From contig JAPLGH010000104.1 of NCBI GenBank assembly GCA_026390285.1, forward strand, positions 1 through 23,372: a stretch of 23,372 nt of DNA, read 5' to 3'. Position numbers and translations under genes: made by a program. Within the stretch, counting starts at the first letter, position 1. Each line of letters begins with the position of its first letter. The stretch is from Caldisericota bacterium. GTDB lineage: Bacteria > Caldisericota > Caldisericia > Cryosericales > Cryosericaceae. The notes beneath the pieces were generated by a model. That model saw nothing but the letters and a program-made list of their open reading frames with translations, was not told where the DNA came from and ran no database searches. Of the stretch, positions 22,980 to 23,372 are shown one piece after another.

Positions 22980-23084
22980 CGCATCTCCAGCGCAACTCAT
23001 TTTCTGCTCTTCGCACATGGCATCAGAAGGTCAAACGAACGCAATCCACGGGCGCGTACTCAGGGAGGGACAATGGCGACAGAA

Positions 23085-23113
23085 ACGATACTGACACGTT
23101 GTGGCTCGATCAA
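23085..23113 (-). promoter_or_regulatory. Possible promoter of the MFS gene
   Basis: TTGATC (23108-23113), a 17-base spacer and TATCGT (23085-23090) on the minus strand match 4 of 6 positions at each hexamer. It is the best candidate between the phosphotransferase gene and the MFS start, but the leader would be about 100 nt. Confidence 0.35.
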
Positions 23114-23173
23114 GGCACACTGACATCAGGTCGGTAGCATCCCTGGCACATCAGGCGCAAAGCTTCAAAGGAT

Positions 23174-23372
23174 TTATACTGCCAAGTAGACCGAAAGAGA
23201 GCGGAACCAGTCCAGGCGCCCGCGGTCGACGGCCTCGAGCCCATACGCATTGAGGAAGACCTGCTGACCGGCGGCGTCCAGATATCCGAACATCGTGGCA
23301 AGGTCGTACCAGGGATCTCCGACATCTGTGAAGGACCAGTCAAGCACGCACGTGATCCTCTCCCCATCCAGT
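23174..23372 (-). CDS. Aminoglycoside phosphotransferase (APH)-family protein, C-terminal part, cut by window edge
   Basis: The 65 visible residues begin with LDGERITCVLDWSFTDVGDP, then WYDLATMFGYL: the APH-family segment in which the Asp of VLDWS corresponds to the metal-binding DxD/DW motif after the catalytic loop. The family phosphorylates small molecules such as antibiotics, choline, fructosamine or homoserine. The frame ends at TAA 23174-23176 soon after a helix (WFRSLSVYLAV). A different frame immediately downstream continues KSFEALRLMCQGC to 23110, which looks like the missing C-terminal helix, so a 1-base frameshift near 23177 is possible. Most of the gene is outside the window, so the subfamily cannot be assigned. 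Confidence 0.7.
   Translation of the reverse strand, partial: LDGERITCVLDWSFTDVGDPWYDLATMFGYLDAAGQQVFLNAYGLEAVDRGRLDWFRSLSVYLAV

Overview
The window is bacterial, GC-rich (roughly 60% by eye) and densely coded, with short spacers, stop/start overlaps and recognisable sigma-70-type promoters. No rRNA, tRNA, CRISPR array or complete insertion sequence was seen. Taxonomy cannot be fixed from sequence alone. A branched-polyamine synthase (BpsA) fragment at the left edge is a family best known from thermophiles, which hints at a thermophilic or deep-branching lineage. A Caldisericota-like origin is only a guess.

Left part, all on the minus strand (1-7110): the start of bpsA with its own promoter; a membrane-anchored pseudokinase with three PEGA repeats and a PsbP-like C-terminal domain, split into two frames by a perfect 19-bp tandem duplication; and a two-gene operon for an asymmetric heterodimeric ABC exporter of the BmrC/BmrD (TM287/TM288) type, apparently driven from a leaderless promoter.

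Middle part, mostly plus strand (7174-14698): a tightly overlapped cassette of an endonuclease III-like glycosylase, a radical SAM protein and endonuclease IV, which looks like a base-excision-repair unit. The endonuclease IV frame lacks a stop at its normal end and runs through a 53-bp palindrome into the antisense strand of a decayed metK remnant. After this come a molybdopterin-dependent oxidoreductase lipoprotein, a nitrilase-superfamily amidohydrolase, a DcuC/YfcC-type carrier and an M14-like (DUF2817) peptidase.

Right part (14699-23372): a 335-bp leader region with a promoter precedes three coupled small genes with no recognisable family. The first and third encode paralogous helical proteins flanking a Trp/Cys-rich protein. 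This cassette is the best candidate in the window for an undescribed system. It is followed by an AEC-family permease, a GNAT acetyltransferase with a dyad over its promoter -10, a three-gene ABC-2 export operon (ATPase plus two different permeases), a convergent MFS transporter, and the 3' end of an aminoglycoside-phosphotransferase-like gene at the right edge.

Several genes look broken (pseudokinase/PEGA, metK, possibly the phosphotransferase). Either the region is decaying or slipping, or the assembly has local errors; read mapping would separate these.
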